NCBI GenBank assembly: GCA_902594255.1
Contig: CACJLN010000001.1
Location: 1-64,000, forward strand
Source of the DNA: an uncultured Pelagibacteraceae bacterium
GTDB lineage: Bacteria; Pseudomonadota; Alphaproteobacteria; Pelagibacterales; Pelagibacteraceae
DNA: 64,000 nt
Reading direction: 5' to 3'
Below the pieces are notes generated by a model. That model made no database searches. It worked only from the letters and a program-made list of their open reading frames with translations, and had not been told where the DNA came from. Position numbers and translations under genes: made by a program. Positions 1 through 12,423 of the stretch are shown in pieces (within the stretch, counting starts at the first letter, position 1; each line of letters begins with the position of its first letter).

Positions 1-525
1 AATAGAGTTCAGTTATTAAACAACTTAAATTTCATTTCTCCATATATAGAATTGCCAAAAAAATTAACTGTAAAACAAAATTTAATTGTATATGGCAAGC
101 TTTATGACATAAAAGACCTTAAAACAAAAATTGAATATCTTTCAGAAAAACTAAGACTTGGTGATATCATTAATAAGATTACTGGAGAACTTTCATCTGG
201 CCAAAAAAATAGAGTGAGTCTTGCTAAATCTATAATAAATGATCCATTAGTTTTACTTCTTGATGAACCTACTGCATCCCTTGATCCTGAAACAGGAGAC
301 TTTGTTAGAAGTTTTTTAGAAAATTATCAAAAGGAAAAAGGAACTTCTATTCTTCTAGCTTCGCATAACATGTCTGAAGTAGAGAGATTATGCTCGTCAG
401 TGCTAATGATGAATAATGGATCTATAATTGATCAGGGAAGTACTGGTAAATTAATCCAAAAACATGGTCGAAGAAATATGGAAGAAGTTTTTTTAAAGCT
501 TACGAGGAAAAATTATGAATTTTAA
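1..525 (+). CDS. ABC transporter ATP-binding protein (5' end outside window)
   Basis: This is the ATPase subunit of an ABC-2 type exporter. The reading frame is open from base 1, so the N-terminus and Walker A motif lie outside the window. Visible are the ABC signature LSSGQKNR, a Walker B with D-loop (LLLDEPTASLD) and the switch histidine in LLASHNM. The stop codon overlaps the start of the permease gene by 11 bases, so the two are translationally coupled and form one transporter. The substrate cannot be read from sequence. An internal TTG at base 52 is not a credible start, because the conserved frame continues upstream of it. Confidence 0.9.
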   Translation, partial: NRVQLLNNLNFISPYIELPKKLTVKQNLIVYGKLYDIKDLKTKIEYLSEKLRLGDIINKITGELSSGQKNRVSLAKSIINDPLVLLLDEPTASLDPETGDFVRSFLENYQKEKGTSILLASHNMSEVERLCSSVLMMNNGSIIDQGSTGKLIQKHGRRNMEEVFLKLTRKNYEF

Positions 526-1306
526 TAAAATGCACGGACTTTTCCTTAGACATTTTTTTTTAATAAAAAGTTCTCTGCCAAGGATTTTAGACCTTGTTTA
601 TTGGCCAACTATACAGATAATTCTTTGGGGTTTCATTTCTAAATTTTTTTCTATTTATAGCGATTATTACAACAACACTCTTGGAGTAATTCTTACTTGC
701 GCTATACTTTATGACATTCTTTTTAGATCAAGTATTAGTTTTAATATGCTTTTCTTGGAGGAAATTTGGAGTAGAAATTTTACTAATCTATTTATTGCAC
801 CATTAAAACTTAAAGAAATAATTACATCTTTAATTTTTACAGCTTTGATTAGAACTTTAATTGGATTAGTTCCTGCTATTTTATTGACCTCACCTTTGTT
901 TGGAATTTCTATATTAAAATTAGGATTTCCACTGCTTTTATTATTCTTAAGCTTATATATTTTTGGAATAACGTTAGGTTTATTTGTAAGCGCTGGTTTA
1001 ATGAGATTTGGACCGTCATTTGAAAATATTGCTTGGTCTTCACTATTTTTATTAGCTCCACTTGGTTGTATCTATTATCCAATAGAAATTCTTCCAACCT
1101 TTTTTCAAATTATAGCAAAGGGATTGCCTTTAGTTTATATTTTTGATGAAACAAGAAATATTCTATTAAATGGCTCAATAAATTATGAAAATTTAAACAA
1201 GGCATATTTATTAAATATTATTTACCTCGTTTGTGGGATTGGTTTATTTTATTTCTCTTTTCTAAAAGCACGTGTTAAAGGAACTTTGATCAATATGGGG
1301 GAATAG
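515..1306 (+). CDS. ABC-2 type transporter permease
   Basis: A 263-residue integral membrane protein with about six hydrophobic helices, typical of the ABC2_membrane (YadH/NodJ-like) family. It would form the transmembrane channel for the ATPase encoded just upstream. The ATG is preceded by a purine-rich GAGGAAA at a good distance and lies inside the last codons of the ATPase gene, which supports coupling. The gene ends two bases before the CCA end of an oppositely oriented tRNA. The exported substrate is unknown; drugs, lipids or polysaccharides are all seen in this family. Confidence 0.85.
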   Translation: MNFNKMHGLFLRHFFLIKSSLPRILDLVYWPTIQIILWGFISKFFSIYSDYYNNTLGVILTCAILYDILFRSSISFNMLFLEEIWSRNFTNLFIAPLKLKEIITSLIFTALIRTLIGLVPAILLTSPLFGISILKLGFPLLLLFLSLYIFGITLGLFVSAGLMRFGPSFENIAWSSLFLLAPLGCIYYPIEILPTFFQIIAKGLPLVYIFDETRNILLNGSINYENLNKAYLLNIIYLVCGIGLFYFSFLKARVKGTLINMGE

Positions 1307-1307
1307 A

Positions 1308-1384
1308 TGGCGCGCCTGCTAGGAGTCGAACCCAGAACCTCCTGATCCGAAGTCAGGCGCTCTATCCAGTTGAGCTACAAGCGC
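1308..1384 (-). tRNA. tRNA-Arg (anticodon TCG)
   Basis: The reverse strand folds as a full 77-nt cloverleaf. The acceptor stem GCGCTTG pairs with CAGGCGC (one G-T wobble). The D arm is GCTC/GAGC, the anticodon stem CCTGA/TCAGG encloses CTTCGGA, and the T arm carries TTCGACT. The anticodon TCG reads CGA, and with A34 absent it would read other CGN codons by wobble. The 3' CCA is encoded. The gene is convergent with the permease gene and divergent from rluD. Confidence 0.96.
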
Positions 1385-1407
1385 ATATAATATTAATATA
1401 ACATTTT

Positions 1408-2388
1408 ATGGGAAAAAAAATAAATTTGATAGTTAAAGAAAAAGATAAAAATCCTCGCATAGATGTTTTTATCAGTAATTACATCAAAGAAATGAGTCGT
1501 ACTAGAATTAAGAATTTAATTTTAGGTAAAAAATTAAAGCTGAATAATAAGATTATTTTAGATCCCTCTAAAAAAGTTAATTTCAATGATAATATAAAAT
1601 TAGTAGTACCTGAGCCACAAAAGAGCTCTCTAAAAGCTTATAAATATAAATTGGATATTATATATGAAGATGATGACTTAATTGTATTGAATAAACCTTC
1701 AGGAATAGTTATGCATCCTGGTGCGGGAAATTTTGATAACACAATTGTCAACGCTTTAGTGAATTACAATAAAAATTCATTATCAAATATCGGTGGTGAT
1801 TTGAGACCAGGAATAGTTCACAGGATTGATAAAAATACATCGGGGCTAGTTGTAGTAGCAAAAAATAACTACACTCATGAGAATCTATCACTTCAATTTA
1901 GCAGACATTCAATTACAAGAGTTTATCAATTGTTGGTTTGGGGTAAAATTAGACCCTTAAAAGGTAAAATAGAAACTTTAATCACGAGAAGTTCAAAAAA
2001 TCGACAAATGATGGCGGTCAGTAACTCTAAGGGCAAAAAGGCAATAACAAATTATCAGACAATCGAACTTTTTGAAAATAAAAATATTCCAACTTTAAGT
2101 TTATTAGAATGTAAACTTGAAACAGGGAGAACTCACCAAATTAGAGTTCATATGAATTACTTAGGCAATAGCATTGTAGGTGATGATAAGTACAAAAAAA
2201 AATTTAAAAAAATAAAAGATATTGACATATTATTGGAAGCAAGCATTATTAATTTAAAAAGACAATTTCTTCATGCGAAAACGATTGGCTTTATTCATCC
2301 AAAAAAAAATAAAGAAATGATATTTCACTCTAATTTACCGCAAGAACTTGAAAATATTCTCAAAATGCTAAGAAAAACAAGCAAATAA
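1408..2388 (+). CDS. rluD: Ribosomal large subunit pseudouridine synthase, RluA/RluD family
   Basis: A 326-residue enzyme that isomerises uridines to pseudouridine in 23S rRNA. An S4-like RNA-binding domain occupies roughly residues 15-70. The catalytic motif HRIDKNTSG is at 138-146 with nucleophile Asp141. The later ETGRTHQIRVH motif is typical of the RluA family. Length and S4 domain favour RluD (helix 69) over RluA. It sits directly upstream of rpoH, a common alphaproteobacterial arrangement, and is divergent from tRNA-Arg. RluC remains possible as the exact paralogue. Confidence 0.92.
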   Translation: MGKKINLIVKEKDKNPRIDVFISNYIKEMSRTRIKNLILGKKLKLNNKIILDPSKKVNFNDNIKLVVPEPQKSSLKAYKYKLDIIYEDDDLIVLNKPSGIVMHPGAGNFDNTIVNALVNYNKNSLSNIGGDLRPGIVHRIDKNTSGLVVVAKNNYTHENLSLQFSRHSITRVYQLLVWGKIRPLKGKIETLITRSSKNRQMMAVSNSKGKKAITNYQTIELFENKNIPTLSLLECKLETGRTHQIRVHMNYLGNSIVGDDKYKKKFKKIKDIDILLEASIINLKRQFLHAKTIGFIHPKKNKEMIFHSNLPQELENILKMLRKTSK

Positions 2389-2428
2389 AATATTGAAAAA
2401 AATAAAATATTAATTAGATAAACTTGTT

Positions 2429-5423
<2,995 letters not shown>

Positions 5424-5424
5424 A

Positions 5425-6756
5425 TTATTTAATCTTTTTTAGAACAATATTAACACATTTTAAAAGAAGATTTCTATTCTCACTTTCTCCCATTATTCTT
5501 ATTTTTGACTCTGTTCCTGATTTTCTTACAAGTATTCTTCCTTGGCCTTTTATAAGTTTAGTCGCTATTTTAATTGAGTTTTTAATTTCAGACTTATTGA
5601 TAATATTTTTATTCCTAACCTCAACGTTCTTAAGTAACTGAGGAGTTTTTTTAAATATATCAAAAAACTCACTAGCTTTTTTTCCTTTTCTTATCGCAAA
5701 CAAAGACTCTAAAGCAACAAGCAAGCCATCTCCTGTTGTTGCAAATTTACCTAAAATAATATGACCTGACTGTTCACCACCTAGATTAAATTTATTTTTT
5801 TGCATCTTTTCTTTCACATATCTATCACCCACTTTAGTGCGGATAAATTTAATACCCTTTTTTTTTAAATATATTTCAAGGCCGTAATTCGACATTAGTG
5901 TTCCAACCACACCACCTTTCAACATCTTTTTACTTTTCCATCTTGTTGCTAAAGCAGCAATAATTTGATCTCCATCTATAATATTACTTTTTTCATCACA
6001 CATGATTATTCTGTCAGCATCTCCATCCAAAGAAATTCCTATATGAGCCTTGTGTTTTTTGACTGCAGATCTAATCTTTGTAGGAAATGTAGAACCACAA
6101 TTTTTATTAATATTTAAACCATTTGGATTTACTCCAATTGCAATCACTTTAGCTCCTAAAGATTTTAATAATTCAGGTCCAGCTTTGTATCCAGCTCCAT
6201 TTGCACAATCAATCACGATTCTAAGACCTCTTAAATTAAATTCCTTAGTAAAATTTTTTTTTAAAATTTTAATATAATCTTGAGTGCCTGTTTCTAATCT
6301 TTTTACCCTTCCTAATTTTTCTGGTTTTGAAAGATTTTTAATAATCTTTTTATCTATTAATCTTTCAATTTTTTTTTCTATTTTATCTGACAATTTCATT
6401 CCATCTGGTCCAAATAATTTTAAACCATTATCATTGTGCGGATTATGAGAGGCTGTAATCATAATCCCCATATTCGCCTTCATAATTCTTGTTAGCATTG
6501 CCAAACCATTTGTTGGCAAAGGTCCTAGGGTAAATACGTGCATACCTGCTGATGTCAATCCAGATACTAGTGCTGGTTCTAAAGTATAACCTGACAATCT
6601 TGTATCTTTAGCAATTATTGCAATTTGTTTTCTTTTTTTTTGAGATTTGAAATATGTTCCACTTGCTAAACCAAATTTAAAAAACATATCTCCGTTTATA
6701 TTTTTAGTATTGATAGCTCCTCTAATACCATCAGTGCCAAAATATTTTTTTGTCAT
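5425..6756 (-). CDS. glmM: Phosphoglucosamine mutase
   Basis: A 443-residue alpha-D-phosphohexomutase converting glucosamine-6-P to glucosamine-1-P for UDP-GlcNAc, hence peptidoglycan and the surface glycans encoded later in the window. The phospho-serine is Ser103 in TASHNPHNDNG. The metal loop DGDADR and the sugar-binding GGEQSGH motif are present, and the C-terminal phosphate site RKSGTESKIR is intact. The start codon overlaps the folP stop by one base. The order ftsH-folP-glmM is widespread in proteobacteria. Confidence 0.96.
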   Translation of the reverse strand: MTKKYFGTDGIRGAINTKNINGDMFFKFGLASGTYFKSQKKRKQIAIIAKDTRLSGYTLEPALVSGLTSAGMHVFTLGPLPTNGLAMLTRIMKANMGIMITASHNPHNDNGLKLFGPDGMKLSDKIEKKIERLIDKKIIKNLSKPEKLGRVKRLETGTQDYIKILKKNFTKEFNLRGLRIVIDCANGAGYKAGPELLKSLGAKVIAIGVNPNGLNINKNCGSTFPTKIRSAVKKHKAHIGISLDGDADRIIMCDEKSNIIDGDQIIAALATRWKSKKMLKGGVVGTLMSNYGLEIYLKKKGIKFIRTKVGDRYVKEKMQKNKFNLGGEQSGHIILGKFATTGDGLLVALESLFAIRKGKKASEFFDIFKKTPQLLKNVEVRNKNIINKSEIKNSIKIATKLIKGQGRILVRKSGTESKIRIMGESENRNLLLKCVNIVLKKIK

Positions 6757-7811
6757 TAATTATTCACAATTTTTTTAAAAATCTTTAAGCCTTGTTTTAC
6801 TTCATTTACATCATGTATTCTTAAAATTTGAACACCTTGCATCATTAAATAAATTGATGATGATATTGTTCCTCCAATTCGAGATTTACTATCATTTTTT
6901 TCTGATAAATCTCTAATAAACCTTTTTCTTGAGTTACCTACAAGTATAGGAAAACCAAGAGAATGAAAAATAGAAATATTGTGAATTAAACTCATATTAT
7001 GTTTCAAATTTTTTCCAAAACCTATACCTGGATCTAATATTATATTGTTATGTTTAATACCTTTTGATCTTATGAATTTTATTTTATCCTCAAAAAAATC
7101 ATAAATATCTAATAACGCATTTTTATAAGTTGGTTTTTTTTGCATGTTCTCTGGAAGGCCTTTGGTGTGTTGAATAACAAAAGGGACTTTATATTTCTTC
7201 AGTATACTTATCGTATTAACGTCAAAATCTAAACCCGAAACATCATTAATTAATCGGACACCTTGGTTTATACCTTTCTCCATAATATTTGATTTTCTTG
7301 TATCTAAAGATAATGGTATTTTTTTTTTAATTAACAGTTTTAAAATTTTATTAATTCTTTTCCACTCTAAACTTTCAGAAATTGCTTTTGATCCTGGTCT
7401 TGTTGACTCACCACCAACATCAATTAAATCTGCTCCACTTTTTATAAGATTAACTGCATGATAAACTCCTCTTTTCTTTGTATTAAATTTTCCACCATCG
7501 GAAAAACTATCTGGTGTTAAATTTAATATACCTAATAAATTAGGACACTTTCTAAAATTAAAATTTGAAAAATTTTTTTTTTTAGATTTAATCTTTTTTA
7601 AATCTAAGCTTATTTTTCTTCTTAACGATTTTGACAAGTTTTTAATTTGATTTATAAAAATTCTTCTTTTTGATTTTCTAGTTAAAACTTCAATTTGATC
7701 AAATGAGATTTCTTTTCTCTGACATAATGGTAAGGTTTTTTTTTTATTTACTAATTTTATTGAATGGTTGCCGTAATAGAAATTACACGCCCTTGTGTAA
7801 TATCTCAACAT
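6756..7811 (-). CDS. folP: Dihydropteroate synthase with N-terminal extension
   Basis: A 351-residue enzyme that condenses p-aminobenzoate with dihydropterin pyrophosphate in folate synthesis. The core starts near residue 90 with LLGILNLTPDSFSDGG. It continues with GGESTRPGS, LSLDTRK, INDVSG, LDPGIGFGK and the C-terminal RIHDV. The roughly 85-residue N-terminal part (beginning MLRYYTRACNFYYG) resembles the extension seen in other alphaproteobacterial FolP proteins rather than a separate enzyme. That extension is basic and has no recognised function. Confidence 0.93.
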   Translation of the reverse strand: MLRYYTRACNFYYGNHSIKLVNKKKTLPLCQRKEISFDQIEVLTRKSKRRIFINQIKNLSKSLRRKISLDLKKIKSKKKNFSNFNFRKCPNLLGILNLTPDSFSDGGKFNTKKRGVYHAVNLIKSGADLIDVGGESTRPGSKAISESLEWKRINKILKLLIKKKIPLSLDTRKSNIMEKGINQGVRLINDVSGLDFDVNTISILKKYKVPFVIQHTKGLPENMQKKPTYKNALLDIYDFFEDKIKFIRSKGIKHNNIILDPGIGFGKNLKHNMSLIHNISIFHSLGFPILVGNSRKRFIRDLSEKNDSKSRIGGTISSSIYLMMQGVQILRIHDVNEVKQGLKIFKKIVNN

Positions 7812-7816
7812 TAAAA

Positions 7817-9718
7817 TTAATGAACAATTTTTGGTTTTAAGCCTAATGCTCCCATTGCAGAGCCTTTATCTTCTTCAACTTGTAAATTATCTTTATCAGT
7901 AGGATAAATGTTTTTATTAATTATATTCTCAATTTCTTCACCAGATAAAGTTTCATAAGTCATAAGTGCTTTTGCAATCTTATGCAAATCATCAATTTTT
8001 TCTGTCAAGATTTCTTTAGCTTTATTGTAGCCTTCATCAACTAATTTTCTAATTTCTTTGTCTATTTTTTGAGCTACTTCCTCAGAAACAGATTGGGTTT
8101 GTGTGACTGATCTTCCTAAAAATACCTCTTCCTGATTTTCCCCATATTCAACAGGGCCCATTTCCTCACTCATTCCATATTTTGTTACCATCGCTCTAGC
8201 AAGTTGTGTAGCTTGATTTATATCAGAGCCATTTCCACCTCCAGCTCCAGTAGAAATATTATCTTTTCCAAAGATCACTTCTTCAGCCACCCTTCCACCA
8301 AAGCATACTGCAAGCCTAGCTTTCAAATATTTTATAGAGTGACCGTGTTTGTCTCTCTCAGGTAAATTCATCACCATTCCCAATGCTCTTCCTCTTGGGA
8401 TAATTGTAGCTTTATGAATAGGATCGTAACTAGGCATATTAAACGATACTAGAGCATGTCCACCCTCGTGATAAGCAGTCAATTTTTTTTCATCTTCAGT
8501 CATTACCATTGAACGTCTTTCAGCTCCCATCATGACTTTATCTTTTGCTTCCTCAAATTCATTTAATGTAACTATTCTCTTATTTTTTCTTGCAGCCAAA
8601 AGTGCAGATTCATTTACTAAATTTGCTAGATCAGCTCCTGAAAAACCTGGTGTTCCTCTTGCAACAGTTCTCAAATTTACATCTGGAGCCATTTTAATTT
8701 TCTTAACATGCACTTTTAAAATTTTTTCTCTTCCAATTATGTCAGGATTTGAAACTACCACTTGGCGATCGAATCTTCCTGGTCGTAACAATGCAGGATC
8801 TAGAACATCAGGTCTGTTAGTTGCAGCAATTATAATTACACCTTCATTGGTATCGAAACCATCCATTTCAACAAGTAATTGATTAAGAGTTTGTTCCCTC
8901 TCATCATTGCCTCCCCCAAGTCCGGCTCCTCTACTTCTTCCTACTGCGTCTATTTCATCTATAAATATTATACAAGGTGAATTTTTCTTTCCTTGTTCAA
9001 ACATATCTCTTACTCTGGATGCGCCCACTCCCACAAACATTTCAACAAAATCAGATCCTGAAATTGTAAAAAAAGGAACCCCAGCTTCTCCAGCAATAGC
9101 TCTAGCCAACAAAGTTTTTCCAGTGCCTGGCGGTCCGACTAATAAGGCGCCCCTTGGTATTTTTCCACCAAGTCTACTAAATTTTCTTGGGTCTTTTAAA
9201 AATTCAACTATTTCCTCTACTTCCTCTTTAGCTTCCTCGACACCAGCGACATCATTAAATGTAACTTTGCCTTTCAGTTCGTTCATCATTTTCGCTTTTG
9301 ATCTGCCAAAGCCCATTGCTCCACCTTTTCCACCTTGCATCTGTCTCATAAAAAAAATCCAAACAGCAATTAACAGAAGCATTGGAAACCATGAGAGCAA
9401 AACGCCAAAAAGAGAAGGCATTTTTTCATCAATGGGTGCTGCAGAAATACTTACTCCCTTCTCAGAAAGTTTTTCAATAAGGTTTGGATCCTCTGGTGAA
9501 TATGTAGAAAAGCTATTTCCATTTGAATACACTCCTTTTATATTGTTACCTTGAATTTCTACCTTTACAACTTCCCCATTTTCAACAGAGGTTAAAAATT
9601 CTGAAAATATAACTTTGTTACCCTTTAAAGTGTTAGGTTGAGGGTTTTTAAACATATTGTAAAGCCCTATAGTTAATAGAACTATTATTGCCCACATTGC
9701 TATATTTTTTATGTTCAT
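7817..9718 (-). CDS. ftsH: ATP-dependent zinc metalloprotease FtsH
   Basis: A 633-residue membrane-bound AAA+ protease that degrades misfolded membrane proteins and regulators such as RpoH. Two transmembrane segments (about 5-21 and 103-124) bracket a periplasmic domain. Walker A GPPGTGKT is at 195-202, Walker B IIFIDEID at 250-257, the second region of homology at 299-318, and the zinc site HEGGH at 417-421. It is full length for the family. It lies between tilS and folP, the usual proteobacterial order. Confidence 0.98.
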   Translation of the reverse strand: MNIKNIAMWAIIVLLTIGLYNMFKNPQPNTLKGNKVIFSEFLTSVENGEVVKVEIQGNNIKGVYSNGNSFSTYSPEDPNLIEKLSEKGVSISAAPIDEKMPSLFGVLLSWFPMLLLIAVWIFFMRQMQGGKGGAMGFGRSKAKMMNELKGKVTFNDVAGVEEAKEEVEEIVEFLKDPRKFSRLGGKIPRGALLVGPPGTGKTLLARAIAGEAGVPFFTISGSDFVEMFVGVGASRVRDMFEQGKKNSPCIIFIDEIDAVGRSRGAGLGGGNDEREQTLNQLLVEMDGFDTNEGVIIIAATNRPDVLDPALLRPGRFDRQVVVSNPDIIGREKILKVHVKKIKMAPDVNLRTVARGTPGFSGADLANLVNESALLAARKNKRIVTLNEFEEAKDKVMMGAERRSMVMTEDEKKLTAYHEGGHALVSFNMPSYDPIHKATIIPRGRALGMVMNLPERDKHGHSIKYLKARLAVCFGGRVAEEVIFGKDNISTGAGGGNGSDINQATQLARAMVTKYGMSEEMGPVEYGENQEEVFLGRSVTQTQSVSEEVAQKIDKEIRKLVDEGYNKAKEILTEKIDDLHKIAKALMTYETLSGEEIENIINKNIYPTDKDNLQVEEDKGSAMGALGLKPKIVH

Positions 9719-9780
9719 AAGGATAAAATAAGAATTATTATCAATTAAACAAGTGGCAATTTTGGTCTTTATTCATTAAT

Positions 9781-10809
9781 TTAACGTTCTTTTGACAATA
9801 TTACTGTTTGATTTACTTTTTCTATAATACAACCACCTAAAGTTTGTTTATAAAACCTATTATTTTCAATTTTTGAGATAATTTTAGCTAGTTTTTTTCC
9901 TCTTACTGAATAGCTTCTTTTTCCAATAAGTTTTATTGACTCAGAAAGAGATCTTAAAATTACTTCAAAAGGTTGTTTGAAATATTGGCTTTTAATAATC
10001 AGCTTCTTTTTTTTTGATGAAAAAAAAGAATTTTTTTTTAAATTTTCATTTACATAATAATCTATAGCATTGTTTGAATGCTTTAAATTTTTAATTGTAG
10101 TAATAAATTTTTTTCGATCGAGGCCTTTATTTTGAAATTCTTTGATTAATTTTCTTACTTGAACTCTCAAATACTTATCATCTTTATTAGAAGGATCATC
10201 TATACAAAAATTAAATACTTTTTTAGAAATAAATCTTAAATCCTCTTTTTTTTCATCAATTAAAGGTCTTAATACATTTTTTCCATTTATTACGACTTTT
10301 CTATCAAGAGAAACTAAACCCTTTAGCCCACTTCCTCTTAACATCCTAATAAAAAAGTTCTCAAAAAGATCATTTTCGTTATGTCCTAGTAGAATATTAT
10401 TAGTCTTAAGTTTATCAGACTCTAAAAACAATAATTGATATCTCTTTTCTCTAGCTATTGACTGTATATTTTTAAGAGGCTTTTTTCCAATCCAAGTTAA
10501 TATTTTAGTATCTATAAAAAAATTTTTTAAAATTTTTTGTGTTTTTTTTGCTTCTTTAGTGGAGGCTTTTCTCAGTTTGTGGTCTACAATGAAAAACTTT
10601 GCAATTAATCTTTTTTTAATTGAGTATATTTTTGCTAGAAATGCAAGAGCCAGACTATCTGGACCTCCTGAAACTGCAACAATAAATTTTTCAGAAATAT
10701 TAAGATTTTTTTCGAAACTTTTATAAATTTTTTTTATTCTTTTGTGATTTAAATTTTTTTCAAAAGTCTTAGGAATTTTGTTTGCTACATTCGAATTTTT
10801 GAGACTCAT
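9781..10809 (-). CDS. tilS: tRNA(Ile)-lysidine synthase
   Basis: A 342-residue N-type ATP pyrophosphatase that converts C34 of tRNA-Ile(CAT) to lysidine. The PP-loop SGGPDS is at residues 47-52, and LLGHNENDLFENFFIRMLRGSGLKG is the conserved tRNA-binding stretch. The protein is shorter than the E. coli enzyme because the C-terminal domain is largely absent, as in other small-genome bacteria. The predicted ATG overlaps the 3' end of cpoB by 41 bases. No better start is seen, because the next Met is past the catalytic loop. Confidence 0.93.
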   Translation of the reverse strand: MSLKNSNVANKIPKTFEKNLNHKRIKKIYKSFEKNLNISEKFIVAVSGGPDSLALAFLAKIYSIKKRLIAKFFIVDHKLRKASTKEAKKTQKILKNFFIDTKILTWIGKKPLKNIQSIAREKRYQLLFLESDKLKTNNILLGHNENDLFENFFIRMLRGSGLKGLVSLDRKVVINGKNVLRPLIDEKKEDLRFISKKVFNFCIDDPSNKDDKYLRVQVRKLIKEFQNKGLDRKKFITTIKNLKHSNNAIDYYVNENLKKNSFFSSKKKKLIIKSQYFKQPFEVILRSLSESIKLIGKRSYSVRGKKLAKIISKIENNRFYKQTLGGCIIEKVNQTVILSKER

Positions 10810-11758
10810 ATTTGGCTTTTTGAATTACAGATTGGTTAGCATCTGGATATTGATTTTCGACACCATTGATCATTTTACAACCCTGATCTTTTTCGCCAAT
10901 CTGAACCATTGATACACCAAGCTTTAATAAATTTATAGGGGCTTTTTCTCCTTTTGGATATTTTTGATATCCTTCTAAATACGCAGATGCAGCGTCTGTA
11001 TAAAGTTGTCGAATTCTGAATGTTTCTGCATACCAGTACTGAGCATTTCCAGCCAATTCATGATCTGGATTAGTTAAAACAAATTCTCTAAAAGCTCTCT
11101 CAGCCGTTGTGTAATCTCCATTTTTTAAAAAACTGGTTGCGAAGGCATACTGTGACTCAATCGGTGCATCAGGTAATATTTTTTCTTCTGCTTGAAATGT
11201 TTCTGTCACAATTGATGCAGTTGTTTCAACAGACTCTATTTTTTGAGTTTTTTCCGATGTAGAAGTATCTTTATAAGACACTGTACCCAAATCTTGCGGT
11301 TGAGAACTTCCAGGTAGTTGTTGTTCATCTGTTTTCTTGGAAACTTTAATCTCCACGTTATTATCAGAAGTTGAGTTTTCTAAGTCTTGAAATCTAATTT
11401 GGTTATCAGCTTGTACCTTAGATAGTCTACTTGATAACTTATCTAATTTAAAGTTTATCTCCTCAAATTTATTAGTTAGTTCTTGAAATTGATTTTCAAT
11501 TTCAGAAAGCTTAAGTAAATGCCTAGTTAAAACATCTTCTGAATTAAATTCAGAAGTAACTGAACTATCAAAATTATTATTTGAAGAATTATTTGTTTGA
11601 GAGTAAACTGCTTTTTCAAGGGTTTTAAGATCCTTTTGAATTAAACTTAACACCTCATAAACATCATGATTGTCAGCTTTAGTATTAAAATTTGTTAAAA
11701 AAGCTGAAATTAATAATAAACTTAAGAATGAAATCTTTTTTTTAAAGTACATTATCAA
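10769..11758 (-). CDS. cpoB: Cell division coordinator CpoB (YbgF), Tol-Pal associated
   Basis: A 329-residue periplasmic protein. A signal peptide covers about residues 1-28 (hydrophobic SFLSLLLISAFLT, probable cut after KA). A coiled-coil, Ser/Gln/Asn-rich trimerisation region follows to about residue 125. TPR repeats fill residues 195-325 (AERAFREFVLTNPDHELAGNAQYW and successors). CpoB links peptidoglycan synthesis with Tol-Pal constriction. It follows pal but is separated from it by a strong terminator-like hairpin. Met3 is an alternative start. Confidence 0.9.
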   Translation of the reverse strand: MIMYFKKKISFLSLLLISAFLTNFNTKADNHDVYEVLSLIQKDLKTLEKAVYSQTNNSSNNNFDSSVTSEFNSEDVLTRHLLKLSEIENQFQELTNKFEEINFKLDKLSSRLSKVQADNQIRFQDLENSTSDNNVEIKVSKKTDEQQLPGSSQPQDLGTVSYKDTSTSEKTQKIESVETTASIVTETFQAEEKILPDAPIESQYAFATSFLKNGDYTTAERAFREFVLTNPDHELAGNAQYWYAETFRIRQLYTDAASAYLEGYQKYPKGEKAPINLLKLGVSMVQIGEKDQGCKMINGVENQYPDANQSVIQKAKYESQKFECSKQNS

Positions 11759-11781
11759 TAACTAGAAAATATAATGATGGC

Positions 11782-11820
11782 AAAAAAAAGACCCTTAGGA
11801 ATGAAGCCTAAGGGTCTTTT
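11782..11820 (-). terminator. Intrinsic terminator between pal and cpoB
   Basis: The reverse strand forms a perfect 14-bp stem (11820-11807 with 11799-11786) around a 7-nt loop. The GC-rich core is ACCCTTAGG/CCTAAGGGT, and a run of eight U follows. It is the clearest rho-independent terminator in the window. It lies 13 bases past the pal stop and 23 bases before cpoB, so transcripts should mostly end after pal, with some read-through into cpoB. Confidence 0.92.
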
Positions 11821-11833
11821 CAATTTAAATTAA

Positions 11834-12313
11834 TTAGTTTGCTTTTACAGTGACTGATCTTCTGTTTTTAGACCAGGATAGTGGATTAGATCCTGAATCA
11901 ACAGGTCTCTCTTTACCATAACTTAAAACTGAAATTCTGTCTGAAGACACACCATATGTCATAAGGTAATCTTTAGCTGCATTAGCTCTTCGCTCACCTA
12001 AAGCCAAGTTGTATTCTCTTGTTCCTCTTTCATCTGCGTGTCCTTCTAATACAATATTTATTTTTGAATTTTTTCTCAACCATGCGGCTTGTTTTCTCAA
12101 AGTTTCTCTTGATGCTGTGGTTAAGACTGACTCATTTGTGGCAAAAAATACTCTATCAGGAACTCCTGATGCTAAATATTCAACTGTGTCTGTACCAGTG
12201 TAGACATCTCCTTGCATCTGACCTGTTCCTGCTTTTTTGGTTGCACAAGCAGAGAGTGCCAAACATGCAACAATTACTAAAAGTGCATTTTTTACAATTT
12301 TGTTAAATTCCAT
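11834..12313 (-). CDS. pal: Peptidoglycan-associated lipoprotein Pal
   Basis: A 159-residue outer-membrane lipoprotein. The lipobox is LSAC with the acylated Cys at residue 23. An OmpA-like peptidoglycan-binding domain fills the C-terminal two thirds, with GHADERGTREYNLALGERRA carrying the conserved Asp and Arg that bind diaminopimelate. It anchors the outer membrane during division with TolB. A strong AAGGAG lies four bases before the ATG, unusually good for this region, and a strong terminator follows. Both suggest high expression. Confidence 0.97.
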   Translation of the reverse strand: MEFNKIVKNALLVIVACLALSACATKKAGTGQMQGDVYTGTDTVEYLASGVPDRVFFATNESVLTTASRETLRKQAAWLRKNSKINIVLEGHADERGTREYNLALGERRANAAKDYLMTYGVSSDRISVLSYGKERPVDSGSNPLSWSKNRRSVTVKAN

Positions 12314-12388
12314 AAATCTCCTTGATCAATTTACTTAAGTATAATCTTCCATAACTTGATAGATGTTTCAAGTCTAAAAATCAAGTTA

Positions 12389-12423
12389 ATTTATCTAATT
12401 AATTTATTTAATTTATCTAATTA
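12389..12423. repeat. 14-bp direct repeat in the tolB-pal gap
   Basis: The sequence AATTTATCTAATTA occurs at 12389-12402 and again at 12410-12423, 21 bases apart. The second copy runs into the tolB stop codon. Just upstream, TAACTTGA (12352-12359) and TCAAGTTA (12381-12388) could form an AT-rich hairpin. The role is unknown, and low complexity could explain the repeat. Confidence 0.45.

Noticed and set aside
2393-2422. Possible promoter TTGAAA-18-GATAAA before rpoH
   Set aside because: Such matches are frequent in AT-rich DNA; spacing and -10 match are only fair.
8532-9554. Two plus-strand open frames opposite ftsH
   Set aside because: They mirror the strongly conserved ftsH coding sequence and show no protein features of their own.
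12009-12306. Plus-strand frames opposite pal
   Set aside because: Antisense shadows of pal without ribosome sites or recognised motifs.
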